Positions 7,129 to 15,763 of a stretch of DNA of 46,208 bases are shown here, in pieces. Below the pieces are notes generated by a model. It saw only the letters and a list, made by a program, of their open reading frames with translations, was not told the DNA's origin and searched no databases. Origin of the DNA: an uncultured Acidimicrobiales bacterium (GTDB taxonomy: Bacteria > Actinomycetota > Acidimicrobiia > Acidimicrobiales > SZUA-35); NCBI GenBank assembly GCA_938009905.1, contig CALLGK010000060.1, positions 1 through 46,208 of the forward strand. The letters are read 5' to 3'. Made by a program: the position numbers and the translations under genes. The first letter of the stretch is position 1. The number at the start of each line of letters is the position of its first letter.

Positions 7129-9786
7129 GTGGAGCAGCCGTGGGGCTCTGGTCTTCGCGACCAGTCAGGGAGCAGACAAGGCCGTCTGACCCGCGCTCGA
7201 ACGGTGGTCTTCGGTGTCTTGATCGGCATCGTGATTGGTCTGCCGACCGTGTCGCTGGCCTCGATCCTCACCCAGAACTTTCTCCAAGGCACGGTTGAGG
7301 TCGATGGTCCGCTCGTTGAGGCCTACGACTACCAGCAGGGCACCAACCAAACCTGGGAAGGCACGGCCGACTTCGATCTCGGCACCCACACCGAGACCAT
7401 TGGCGATCTAGAAGAACCGGTGGGTACGGCACTCGATCAGCTGACCCTCGAAGTCATCGGTCCTGATGGCACCGTCGCCGCCGACACGACTGACATCGCG
7501 TGGTGGGACGCGGCCTGGGCGACCCGCCATTGCGTCGAGCTCGATCACACCGACCCGGCTGCCCAGAGCGTCACCGAGTATCAGTACCGCGTCGACTTCG
7601 GTGACTTCGATCAGCTTGTCGCCGACGGACTTGTCCAGGCCAACTTCGAGGACTTCCGAGCCGTCGCAGCCGACGGCGCAACCCAACTCCCGTTGTGGGT
7701 CGACGAGTTCGATGACGCCGTGTGGGTCCAGGTCGACGAGATCAACGCCAACGAGACCACCCACTTCTGCGTCTACTTCGGCCATGAGGATGCAGACCAA
7801 ACCGCCCTCGCCTTCCACACCGAACTCGATGTCTTCACCTACTCGACACCGAAGGACCTCTACTACACAGTCCACGACGACTTCGGAGATGGAGCCGGCG
7901 TCGAAATCGACATTGCCAGCCTCGTTGACACCAACGTCATCACGGTCGACGGTGTGGCCGCGTCGACCCAGACGCTCGATTCTGGTGACCTTTCGACGTT
8001 CACAGACATGACCCCCGAAAGCGTCATTTCGGCAACCGGCGCGCTCACTGGACGTCCGGGCGGTCTCTCCCGTGGCAGCAACGCTGCCAGGAGCGCGTCC
8101 GGCTACGACTCACTGGTGCCGATCTCCTGGGCCTCAACCGACTTCGTCATTCCGGCTGAACGCCGACGCCAACGCATCCACATCTACGCCCCGTTTGCCG
8201 AATCGACGGTCCAAATCTTCGAGGGTGGCAACCCCACCCCTCTCGGCACGATTGTCGTTCCCGTCGGCCAGTCGGTTTGGATCGAACCAAACGGAGATCC
8301 CATCGACGACGAGGGAATCATCGTTGAATCGGACGTTCCCGTACTTCTGGTTCACGACAACACACGTAGCGATGACGTGTATCCGGTTGTGCCGTTCCTC
8401 GACACCGAGTGGTACGGCGTGTCGTCGACCACCCATATCTCGGCCGACACCACGATCACCCACATTGATCAGTACCAATCAGACGGGTCCGTCCAAGATC
8501 GAGCCTTGAACCGAGGCCAGTGGTTGAACGCCGGGAGCGGGGGCACACAGGGTGGCGGCACCCAGAGCGGCACGCGACTCGTGCTCGACGTCGAGACCAC
8601 AGACGATCTTGAGGCGAGCGATCCGAATGCACGTTTCGCTGCGATCACCCAGGCCGACTCTGACGGCGACGAATCCGCCACCTTCTTCCCCCGTCAAGAA
8701 CTCAGCAACCGATACCTCATTCCAACCAATCTTCAGTACGTCGCCTTTGCGTGCCCCGAACCAAACTTCGACATCGTCGTCACGGCACCGGGTGCTGCAC
8801 CGACGACCCTCACGTGCACCGGCCTGAACGGCGCTTCCGTCGGCTGGGCCAAGCTCACCGCCGACCTCGAGGTCGTCCGTAGTGGGGCCGGCCCGGGCAC
8901 GGCCATCGAGGTTGCCTCTACCAACGGTGAACCGTTCTACGTCTACTACGAGCACGAAGCGTCAGACGACGAGGCCAACGTCCTCGGCATGAAGCAAGCT
9001 CGGCAGAAGACTTGGCCAGAGCCGGTCGAGACCGTCCGCCTCGAAGGCCTCTTCCACGAATCCGGCACATGGCTGAGCCCAACCGTGCTTACCGGCGGCA
9101 CCACTGGTGTCTACGGCGAAATCAACTTCGAGGGTGAGTTCGATCCCGGCATCACGACCATCAAGGTGCAGGTGGCGACTGGTCCGGCCCTGCCACCAAC
9201 GACGTTTGTCGGTCCTGATGGCACAACCGGCACCTACTTCGCGATCGACGATCTGCCTCAAGTGCTCGACTTCGGGCACGACGGCGACGACTACGTGCGT
9301 TTGCTCGTCACCCTCGAAACTACAGACCGAACAGTAACCCCTCGCGTTGACAACGTTGGTGTCGACTTCGACCTGCCCTTGGTGACGCGTGACGTGGGTG
9401 TCCCCTCGCCGATAGCTGTCGACACCGTCGGATCCCCCGCTACCGAACGGGTCTATCTCATTCGCCTCAAGACCACGCGGCCAGACGTTGCGGGAAGCAC
9501 CGTGCGATTGCTCGATGCAGGGGCCACGCCGTCGGTCACAACTCGCGATCTCATGCTCGAAAACGTGGCGCTCGCTGTTGACTCAACGCAAACAAGCGGC
9601 GGCGCAAACGGCCTCGACACCCCGCAATCGTTCGGACCTGGGCAAGACCTGTCTGTGCTCGGCACGTTCGGGCTAGCCGCGGTGCCAGACACCGGCTCTC
9701 TCCTCGTGCTTGTGCACGTCGATGTGCAGGGTGGCGGCATCATTGCTGAGACCGATCTCGATGTTGAGTTGGAGACCAGTCCATGA
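7129..9786 (+). CDS. Large membrane-anchored or secreted surface protein with DUF2341-like domain
   Basis: This 885-residue protein is predicted to be extracytoplasmic. After a basic N-terminus (LTRAR) there is one hydrophobic segment (about residues 26-45), then ASILTQNFLQGTVEV. A DUF2341-like domain begins near residue 125 with AWWDAAWATRH and includes TQLPLWVDEFDDAVWVQVDE and FCVYFGHED. The middle (PVLLVHDNTRSDDVYPV) and the C-terminal 300 residues look like beta-sandwich adhesion modules, rich in Thr, Asp and Val. No catalytic motif or LPXTG anchor was seen. The stop overlaps the next gene start (ATGA). It is the first gene of a coupled three-gene unit. The N-terminal hydrophobic segment could be a signal peptide or a membrane anchor. 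Confidence 0.8.
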   Translation: MEQPWGSGLRDQSGSRQGRLTRARTVVFGVLIGIVIGLPTVSLASILTQNFLQGTVEVDGPLVEAYDYQQGTNQTWEGTADFDLGTHTETIGDLEEPVGTALDQLTLEVIGPDGTVAADTTDIAWWDAAWATRHCVELDHTDPAAQSVTEYQYRVDFGDFDQLVADGLVQANFEDFRAVAADGATQLPLWVDEFDDAVWVQVDEINANETTHFCVYFGHEDADQTALAFHTELDVFTYSTPKDLYYTVHDDFGDGAGVEIDIASLVDTNVITVDGVAASTQTLDSGDLSTFTDMTPESVISATGALTGRPGGLSRGSNAARSASGYDSLVPISWASTDFVIPAERRRQRIHIYAPFAESTVQIFEGGNPTPLGTIVVPVGQSVWIEPNGDPIDDEGIIVESDVPVLLVHDNTRSDDVYPVVPFLDTEWYGVSSTTHISADTTITHIDQYQSDGSVQDRALNRGQWLNAGSGGTQGGGTQSGTRLVLDVETTDDLEASDPNARFAAITQADSDGDESATFFPRQELSNRYLIPTNLQYVAFACPEPNFDIVVTAPGAAPTTLTCTGLNGASVGWAKLTADLEVVRSGAGPGTAIEVASTNGEPFYVYYEHEASDDEANVLGMKQARQKTWPEPVETVRLEGLFHESGTWLSPTVLTGGTTGVYGEINFEGEFDPGITTIKVQVATGPALPPTTFVGPDGTTGTYFAIDDLPQVLDFGHDGDDYVRLLVTLETTDRTVTPRVDNVGVDFDLPLVTRDVGVPSPIAVDTVGSPATERVYLIRLKTTRPDVAGSTVRLLDAGATPSVTTRDLMLENVALAVDSTQTSGGANGLDTPQSFGPGQDLSVLGTFGLAAVPDTGSLLVLVHVDVQGGGIIAETDLDVELETSP

Positions 9787-10352
9787 CCAACGACAACCGC
9801 TCAACGCATGAGAGATCAGCGACAGACGACGTCGCCCCTGACGAACCGCTCACAGTCGAGCCAGTAAAGACCTACGACGAACTTGTCCTCTGGGCCGCAA
9901 AAGGCGCGCTGCTGGTCCTGGCGGCCAAGGTCGGATCGGTCATTCTGCTCGGGCAGTTCTACAGCGCACCCGTGTCGGTCGACTTCTGGTCGGGAATCAT
10001 CCCGCGTCTGTTGTTCTCCACAACCCAGGAGAACTTCACCACCATCGTCACCCTTTCGAGCTTGGTGATGGCCGTGGCTGGTTTGCTGTTTGTTGCTGGC
10101 CGATTCGTCGATAGTGCCACCGAGTCGAAGCAGCGTCTGGTTGGGCGGTCTGTTGCCTCGTTGATCGCTCTGCAAACCATTGGCCTCGAGATCATTCGGC
10201 ATCTGCTTGTTGATGAAACCATCAGGTGGTGGCTGGCCTGGATTGTGATTGCCACGGGTGTGGCCGGTATCGCACTCGTAGTGGTGACGGTGTGGAATGA
10301 TTTCTTCCGCGGAGTCAACGAGACAGAACTACAAGGGAGTCCAACGACATGA
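9783..10352 (+). CDS. Four-helix integral membrane protein, unknown function
   Basis: This 189-residue protein has an acidic, hydrophilic first 30 residues and about four hydrophobic helices: near 36-58, 85-108, 120-140 and 147-170. No recognisable catalytic or transport motif was found, and it lacks the Ser/Lys or Ser/His signature of signal peptidases such as SipW. It overlaps both neighbours by ATGA, so it should be made together with the large surface protein upstream and the small secreted protein downstream. A membrane partner or assembly role for these two exported proteins is an inference from context. Confidence 0.75.
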   Translation: MTNDNRSTHERSATDDVAPDEPLTVEPVKTYDELVLWAAKGALLVLAAKVGSVILLGQFYSAPVSVDFWSGIIPRLLFSTTQENFTTIVTLSSLVMAVAGLLFVAGRFVDSATESKQRLVGRSVASLIALQTIGLEIIRHLLVDETIRWWLAWIVIATGVAGIALVVVTVWNDFFRGVNETELQGSPTT

Positions 10353-11014
10353 CTCAACCCAACGCACGCGGACGCTTCACCAAAGGGTGGGCTATCGCCG
10401 CGCTTGCCGTGATGCTGTTCGCCGTGCCGGCAGCCGCTGGCATCATCGTGCAGAACTTCCTCCGCGCCGACATCGAAGTCAACGACGCATGCTTCAGCAA
10501 GACCAACGGCCCAGACGTCGCTGCTGCGAGCGGCCTGATGACGTTCGACACCACGGCAACGGTGGCTGACACCGCGGGCGGTGTTGATCTTCTCCAAGAG
10601 ACCGCAACCTTCCAGGCCTACGCCGGCGATCGCATGCTCTACACGAGCGCGATCAACTTCAATAACACATGCGGCCACGACCTCGACCTGACGTTCATCT
10701 CCGCGGCTGACCCAGCAGGTGGGGCAGCGATCGACACGGCCGCTGCGTTCGGCAATATCGATGTGCGTATGTATCTCCCTGCGCCTGCTCCCGCTGGTGT
10801 TGCGGTACCCGGCCTCACCGGCACGTGGGTTGAGATGCTCTCCGTCGTCAACGGCACCGCCACCAACGGCACAACGCCCGTGACGCTGGCCGACGGCGGA
10901 ACCCTGACTCTGGCCGTCATCATCGACGCAGATGCAGCGACGCCAACCACCGTTGCACCGGCAGCACCATTCGCCGGCACGTTGCGCTGGATCGCTCAAG
11001 CCGACCACGGCTAG
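10349..11014 (+). CDS. Small secreted protein sharing N-terminal module with the 885-residue protein
   Basis: This 221-residue protein has a signal-peptide-like start: basic RGRFTKG, hydrophobic WAIAALAVMLFAVPAAA and a possible AAA/AAG cleavage site. It is immediately followed by GIIVQNFLRADIEVNDACF, which mirrors ILTQNFLQGTVEV in the gene two positions upstream. Two cysteines in the mature part (in NDACFS and NNTCGHD) could form a disulfide. The remainder is Thr/Ala-rich and beta-prone, with no known domain recognised. It is the last gene of the operon, followed 22 bp later by a strong terminator hairpin. A structural role, such as a minor or major surface subunit, is plausible but unproven. 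Confidence 0.75.
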   Translation: MTQPNARGRFTKGWAIAALAVMLFAVPAAAGIIVQNFLRADIEVNDACFSKTNGPDVAAASGLMTFDTTATVADTAGGVDLLQETATFQAYAGDRMLYTSAINFNNTCGHDLDLTFISAADPAGGAAIDTAAAFGNIDVRMYLPAPAPAGVAVPGLTGTWVEMLSVVNGTATNGTTPVTLADGGTLTLAVIIDADAATPTTVAPAAPFAGTLRWIAQADHG

Positions 11015-11036
11015 CCAGCTCAGATCTCAATTCGAG

Positions 11037-11074
11037 AAACGCCCACCGCTTCGGCGGTGGGTGTTTGCGTTTTG
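11037..11074 (+). terminator. Rho-independent terminator with TTCG loop
   Basis: AAACGCCCACCGC (11037-11049) pairs with GCGGTGGGTGTTT (11054-11066) around a TTCG tetraloop, with one G-T wobble, and is followed by GCGTTTT. It ends the three-gene surface-protein operon. It lies between convergent genes and may also stop transcripts from the minus-strand kinase gene. Confidence 0.85.
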
Positions 11075-11093
11075 ATCTTCCTTTGCGATCGGC

Positions 11094-11912
11094 CTACGGG
11101 CGAGCGAGCGCTCCGTCGGAATCAAGATCGGCCACAAAGCACTCTCCACCGGCGGGCATCGCCTCATGGATGGCGGTCACTTTCGACGGCTCAGCCAAGA
11201 TGGCAATCGTTGGCCCTGAACCGCTCAGCCACGCTCCAGAGGCGCCCGCATTGAGCGCAGCCTCGAGTGCGGCCAGCGAGTTTGGTGCAGCGGCGAGGCG
11301 CTCAGGTTGGTGGAGGCGATCCTGTGTTGCCTGGGCGAGCAGCGATGCGTCGCCTTCGTAGATCGCCGCTATCAACAGACCGAGACGGCCCAGGTTGAAC
11401 ACGGCATCACTTCGGTTGACCATGGCGGCCATGCGAGCCCGATTCTCATCGGTCGGAGTCGTCTCGGTTGTGGGCACCCAGCACATCAGTTGGCCCGGCA
11501 GCTCTGCCTTGAGCTGATGGCGAACGGTTCCGGCCACCACATGAATGCCTCCGAAGACAGCCGGGGCCGCATTGTCGCCGTGTCCTTCGAGCTGTGCGAC
11601 AACTTCGTACCCGTGGATCTGGGCCTCCTCCGGACTGTGTCCCTGCTGGAGGAACGCGAGCACTGCTCCGGCCGCTCGACTACTGGCTGAGAAGCCAAGA
11701 CCACGACCAGGTGGGAAGTCGAAGTCGAACCAGATCGGATCTCGTCCGCCCGCTGCTTCGTAGGCGATACGAGCGATGTGGTCTGGCCCGCAGGGTTCGT
11801 GGCCGTCCAATGGCTCATCACTCGCCCAGGAGTACCGGGCAACGGCAAGGCCGAGCACGTCGAAGCCCGGACCAAGATTGGCAGAAGATGCAGGAGCGTG
11901 GACCGTTGTCAC
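11094..11912 (-). CDS. thrB: Homoserine kinase (GHMP kinase family)
   Basis: This 272-residue GHMP kinase matches ThrB, which phosphorylates homoserine for threonine synthesis. Motif 1 is ASSANLGPGFDVLGLA near the N-terminus. The ATP-binding loop is PPGRGLGFSAS (most relatives have GLGSSAAS), and the C-terminal motif is GAWLSGSGPTIAI. The GTG start at 11912 is preceded seven bases upstream by TACCAT and no clear ribosome site, consistent with leaderless expression. No homoserine dehydrogenase or threonine synthase gene is nearby. Another GHMP kinase specificity is possible, but overall similarity favours ThrB. Confidence 0.78.
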   Translation of the reverse strand: MTTVHAPASSANLGPGFDVLGLAVARYSWASDEPLDGHEPCGPDHIARIAYEAAGGRDPIWFDFDFPPGRGLGFSASSRAAGAVLAFLQQGHSPEEAQIHGYEVVAQLEGHGDNAAPAVFGGIHVVAGTVRHQLKAELPGQLMCWVPTTETTPTDENRARMAAMVNRSDAVFNLGRLGLLIAAIYEGDASLLAQATQDRLHQPERLAAAPNSLAALEAALNAGASGAWLSGSGPTIAILAEPSKVTAIHEAMPAGGECFVADLDSDGALARP

Positions 11913-11981
11913 GAGGGCGATGGTAACGGCTCAGATGCCGCTCAATCGCTGACTTCTTGGCTTCGCATCGAGACGTGGGTC

Positions 11982-11987
11982 TAGGGT
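11982..11987 (+). promoter_or_regulatory. Candidate -10 box before the SDR gene
   Basis: TAGGGT ends six bases before the ATG at 11994, and TTGGCT at 11957-11962 could be the -35 element (19-bp spacing). No Shine-Dalgarno sequence fits between the box and the ATG, pointing to a leaderless mRNA. Confidence 0.5.
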
Positions 11988-11993
11988 TGCGCC

Positions 11994-12794
11994 ATGGAAC
12001 TCACGGGAGCACATGTCGTCGTCACGGGAGCATCACGAGGGATCGGCGCCGCGATGGCCCAGCACTTTGCTGATGCGGGCAGTCGAGTCTCGCTAGTCGC
12101 CCGTTCGGCCGAGACCATCAAGACGTTCGCCGACGAGCTGGGCGGGCAAGCCTTTCCTGCTGACTTGCTCGATCGAGAGCAGGTCGACGAACTGATCCCC
12201 CGCATCCAGCACGAAGCCGGCGAGATCGATGTGCTCGTCAACAACGCCGGCCTCGAAACCAATGCCTTCTTTCACAAGGTGCCGGCCGACAACATTCGAG
12301 ACGTCACCACGCTCAACCTTGAGACGCCGATGGTGCTCACGCGGGCCGTCCTTCCCGGCATGCTCGAGCGCAATCGCGGCCACTTCGTGTTCACCAGTTC
12401 GCTGGCTGGCACGGCTGGCTTTCCTGGTTTGGCTTCGTACGGCGCCACCAAGGCTGGACTCACCAACTTCGCGGCCGCCATGCGGATGGAGCTGCGTGAC
12501 ACGGCCATCAACATGACCGTGGTGGCGCCCGGACCAGTCGACACCCAGATGTGGGACAGTCTCGAAGACGAAAACGAGCTCGCCCCGATGCTCAAGCGGC
12601 TGCGTCAATTTCAACTCATCCCCAAGAAGTCGCCGGACTACATCGCGGCCCAGACACTCAAGGCTGTGCAGGCCGACAAGCGCCACGTGCGTAGTCCTCG
12701 CAGACTCGCATCAAACACACTGCTGCGTGAAGCGCCCACCCGCATTGTCGAGGGCATCCTCACGGGCGTACCGCTCGGCCCGCAGCGCAATTGA
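11994..12794 (+). CDS. SDR-family NAD(P)-dependent oxidoreductase
   Basis: This 266-residue short-chain dehydrogenase/reductase has cofactor motif TGASRGIG (residues 11-18), NNAG at 83-86, and catalytic Ser of TSSLAG with YGATK (Y149, K153). The classical Rossmann layout is complete. The C-terminal region (RSPRRLASNTLLREAPTRI) is extended as in SDRs acting on lipophilic substrates, but the substrate cannot be told from sequence. Its TGA (12792-12794) overlaps the TTG start of the CoA-transferase gene, so the two may work in one acyl-CoA or lipid pathway. Confidence 0.88.
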   Translation: MELTGAHVVVTGASRGIGAAMAQHFADAGSRVSLVARSAETIKTFADELGGQAFPADLLDREQVDELIPRIQHEAGEIDVLVNNAGLETNAFFHKVPADNIRDVTTLNLETPMVLTRAVLPGMLERNRGHFVFTSSLAGTAGFPGLASYGATKAGLTNFAAAMRMELRDTAINMTVVAPGPVDTQMWDSLEDENELAPMLKRLRQFQLIPKKSPDYIAAQTLKAVQADKRHVRSPRRLASNTLLREAPTRIVEGILTGVPLGPQRN

Positions 12795-14182
12795 CGACCG
12801 CAGGGTTTCAGGCCGCCCTCGACGATGTCTGGCGGTTGTTGCCCGGCCCATCAGACCAGTCGACAACAGTCAGTTTTTCGTCGTCTCCCGAGTTCGCGTC
12901 AGCCTTTGACGTCGATACGGCAGCGGCGGTCAGTGTCGGTGCCGCACTACGGGCAGCTCGCGAGCTTGGGCGGGGCCAGTCCGATCGACCACCCTCTCTC
13001 GCTGCTGAGGTCCACGGGTCGCGGGTGCGGGCCGCGTTCACAGGTCCGTTACGGGTAGACGATGAACCCGTGCCGAAGTGGGCCGACCTCTCTGGCTACT
13101 TCAGGACTGCAGACGATCGAGCCATCCAGTTCCACGCCAACTTTGACCATCACGCAGCCGGAATCGTGCGTCGTCTCGGCTGTGAGCCGACACGCGAGAG
13201 CGTCGCGGCGGCCACGGCGACCTGGCAAGCAGACGACCTCGAAGCAGCTCTCGTCTCAGACGGAATGATCGGAGCCAAGCTCCGCACGCTCGACGAGTGG
13301 CAGCAACACCCACACGCGGTTGCCACCGCACACCTCCCGTTGGTGTCAATTGAACAGATCGGCGATGCTGCGCCGCACGACCGCACCGGAGTCAGAGACC
13401 CGTCAGGAGACGGACCGTGCGGCGGGATGCGGGTGCTCGACTGCTCACGGGTACTGGCCGGTCCGGTCTGCGGTCAAACGCTCGCCGGACTCGGGGCTGA
13501 TGTGCTGCGGGTTGGCAGCTCCGACCTTCCCTCGGTACCCGTTTGTGTGATGAGCACTGGCTTTGGCAAGCGAAATGCGTTCGTAGATCTCGGTACGACG
13601 GCTGGCCGCGAGACGTTCAGCGGTCTTCTGGCGGACGCCAACATTTGGGTCGACGCCTTTCGCCCGGGTGCGCTCGCCAACCACGGCTTCTCCCCAGAAC
13701 ACGTTGCTGAGCGCCATCCGGGGATCGTCGTGGTGCAGCTCAGCGCGTTCGACTGGACTGGCCCATGGGCTGGTCGCCGCGGCTTCGATTCCATTGTTCA
13801 GTCGACAACCGGCGTCGTCGATGCTGGCACTCGTGCCGCGGGCCGTCACTTGCCAGGTGATCCGACGCCGCTTCCCGTGCAAGCGCTCGACTACGCCACC
13901 GGGTATCTCGCTGCGGCGGCCGCCATGCGGGTGGCACAACACCAGGCCACCGATGGTGGCAGCTGGCTTGTGCGTCTCTCACTGCTGCGAACTCGCAACT
14001 GGCTCGTGGGCCTGAGGCCACCTGCGACCTTCGCCCCGGCTACACCAACTGTCGAGGATGCAGACCTCGTCACCGTCGAGTCTGCTTTTGGCCGTGTGAC
14101 GGCAGCCCGCCCGGTCTTCGGCGCGTCGGCAAGCGCACCACGGCCGCTTGGTTCGAGCGAACCGGTCTGGCGATCTCGCTAG
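12791..14182 (+). CDS. CaiB/BaiF family (class III) CoA-transferase with N-terminal extension
   Basis: This 463-residue protein starts at TTG 12791, overlapping the SDR stop. A typical CaiB core begins only near residue 213 with GMRVLDCSRVLAGPVCGQTL and continues with GLGADVLRV, WVDAFRPGAL and ALDYATGYLAAAAAMR, where D367 is the likely acyl-carrying Asp. The first 200 residues contain WADLSGYFRTADDRAIQFHA and KLRTLDEWQQHPHA. These resemble the C-terminal half of standard CaiB proteins, so the chain looks rearranged (C-like half, then core). It probably moves CoA between organic acids; the substrate is unknown. Its stop is interlocked with that of the convergent gene. Confidence 0.82.
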   Translation: MTTAGFQAALDDVWRLLPGPSDQSTTVSFSSSPEFASAFDVDTAAAVSVGAALRAARELGRGQSDRPPSLAAEVHGSRVRAAFTGPLRVDDEPVPKWADLSGYFRTADDRAIQFHANFDHHAAGIVRRLGCEPTRESVAAATATWQADDLEAALVSDGMIGAKLRTLDEWQQHPHAVATAHLPLVSIEQIGDAAPHDRTGVRDPSGDGPCGGMRVLDCSRVLAGPVCGQTLAGLGADVLRVGSSDLPSVPVCVMSTGFGKRNAFVDLGTTAGRETFSGLLADANIWVDAFRPGALANHGFSPEHVAERHPGIVVVQLSAFDWTGPWAGRRGFDSIVQSTTGVVDAGTRAAGRHLPGDPTPLPVQALDYATGYLAAAAAMRVAQHQATDGGSWLVRLSLLRTRNWLVGLRPPATFAPATPTVEDADLVTVESAFGRVTAARPVFGASASAPRPLGSSEPVWRSR

Positions 14183-15069
14183 CGAGCTCCGACCATTGCC
14201 GGCAACGTCGTTTTCTTCACCACCGAGGTGCGGCGACGTGCCATCCGCAAGCGCAGATACTCGGCGATCGCGATGCCAAGTGGTGCAGACAACCAAATCG
14301 ATATGAGCAGTGATGCCGATTCATAGTTGCGTAGCAGCGGACCAGTGACGACCAGAAGCACTCGGAAGAGCCAGAACGCGCCCCACATAGAGCCGGCCCA
14401 GCGGATCATCCACTTTCGATGCTCGGCCGCCTCACCTCTGCGAATAGCTCGCAGTGCGATCAACACCGTGCCGTAGACGAACGCCGACATCGAGTAGAAG
14501 CCCAGCTCGGCGGCGAACCCGCCATATTCGGGCACCGCGCCGTGCTCGGACGCCAGCCACACGGCGCAGAAGGTTCCAGCAGTAATGGCGGCAAACGAGA
14601 TTCGGCCAACGATCTTGTGCGTTGATCGACGCTTCATGGCAGCTGGCCCAAGAAGCTGTACGTGCATCAGGATGAACGCCACGGTGTTGAACCCGATATG
14701 AGCCCGCAACAAGTTGGTCCGCAGTGTTGGCCCGGAAGCAAATCGTTCGTAGAACGCGACACCCCACGACGGATGATTTGCATATCGATCGCCCCACACC
14801 GTGCAGGCATTCTCGGCGCACGTTGCCAACGCGGGAGCTGTCTCACCTTGGCCGAGACCGATGTTGTCGAACACGTCGTAGATGCCGATGAAGAACGCAA
14901 TGGCCCCCGGCGGACCTTCGACGAAGTATCGGAGGTTGAGGAAGAGCAACAGCGCCAATCCGAAGCCGAAGAACAGACGGTGGTCGTTGCGCCTGAAGCC
15001 CCACACCAACAGAGCGCTCCACAACACAAGCGCTGCATAGAACGCAACAACGTCGTAAGCCACGGTCAT
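14179..15069 (-). CDS. Multi-spanning membrane protein, DUF2306-like
   Basis: This 296-residue protein has about seven to eight hydrophobic helices. The region RRSTHKIVGRISFAAI, with an AEHRKWMIRWAGSMW loop about 60 residues later, resembles the conserved His/Arg motifs of DUF2306 membrane proteins, whose biochemical role is not established. An extracytoplasmic loop around residues 80-105 contains two Cys (TCAENACTVW) that could form a disulfide. The ATG at 15069 has AAGGGGG six bases upstream. Its TAG overlaps the opposite-strand TAG of the CoA-transferase in a shared CTAG. Confidence 0.72.
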   Translation of the reverse strand: MTVAYDVVAFYAALVLWSALLVWGFRRNDHRLFFGFGLALLLFLNLRYFVEGPPGAIAFFIGIYDVFDNIGLGQGETAPALATCAENACTVWGDRYANHPSWGVAFYERFASGPTLRTNLLRAHIGFNTVAFILMHVQLLGPAAMKRRSTHKIVGRISFAAITAGTFCAVWLASEHGAVPEYGGFAAELGFYSMSAFVYGTVLIALRAIRRGEAAEHRKWMIRWAGSMWGAFWLFRVLLVVTGPLLRNYESASLLISIWLSAPLGIAIAEYLRLRMARRRTSVVKKTTLPAMVGAR

Positions 15070-15132
15070 TCGAACCCCCTTGTGCGCGTCACGCTACTTC
15101 TCGACATCCGCCTCGTCGAGTTACTCGATACG

Positions 15133-15750
15133 TCAGGAAGTTGCTCGCTCCACGACGTCGGCAAGACGACCTCCCGGATCCTCCAGCAACGGACGGATTG
15201 TCGTGACCGATGGGAACGGAGGTGGTTCGGTGAAGCCAAAACGTGCGGCTGGTGTTGGCGCTTGGAGGTCCCCGAGGTCGTTGCCTGCGACAACGCCCCA
15301 GCCCGACACGATGCGCTGAAGCCGCTGCGCACGATAGGTCTCGACCACGCCGGTCGGGCTTACCCCAGTGGTCTTCACCCCAAGCAGGGCCTCCGCGAAC
15401 GGATGCTCGATTCGCTTGGTGACCCACGTGGGACGAGGTGGGAACGACAACCCTCGACCAAGACGTAGGTCGATCTCGCCGTCGGTCCATCGCACCGCGA
15501 GCCTTCTCGCCGTGCGAGTCACCACGAGCTCTGGCGCGATCACGGTGGAGTCGAACGAGTACACCGCCGTAATGAAGTCGGCCGCACGTTCCGAATGAGC
15601 AATCAGCGTTCTGTGATCATCGGGCTCGGCCCACATGAGGTCGCAGAACGGTCCGATCGGACTGGCATCCCAGTGGCCAACAACCACACGGTGTCCGGTT
15701 GAGAAACCAAATCCAGCGATCGCGCCGGAGAGCTCGTAGGCAACCATCAC
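15133..15750 (-). CDS. Conserved hypothetical protein, 205 residues
   Basis: No domain could be named with confidence. It is a soluble-looking protein beginning VAYELSGAIAGFGFSTGHRV, with FCDLMWAEPDDHRTLIA and a Pro-rich C-terminal TEPPPFPSV region. Codon use is strongly G/C at third positions, so it is a real gene. The start may be the GTG at 15750 or the ATG at 15747. It sits 63 bp upstream of the DUF2306-like gene on the same strand and may be cotranscribed with it. Confidence 0.6.
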   Translation of the reverse strand: MMVAYELSGAIAGFGFSTGHRVVVGHWDASPIGPFCDLMWAEPDDHRTLIAHSERAADFITAVYSFDSTVIAPELVVTRTARRLAVRWTDGEIDLRLGRGLSFPPRPTWVTKRIEHPFAEALLGVKTTGVSPTGVVETYRAQRLQRIVSGWGVVAGNDLGDLQAPTPAARFGFTEPPPFPSVTTIRPLLEDPGGRLADVVERATS

Positions 15751-15763
15751 ATGGCCAAGTGAG

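Noticed and set aside
9783-10352. SipW-type signal peptidase for the surface-protein operon
   Set aside because: The four-helix protein lacks the catalytic Ser and Lys/His motifs of type I signal peptidases.
11257-11690. Plus-strand open frames opposite the homoserine kinase gene
   Set aside because: They cover conserved kinase motifs on the minus strand and show no motif of their own.
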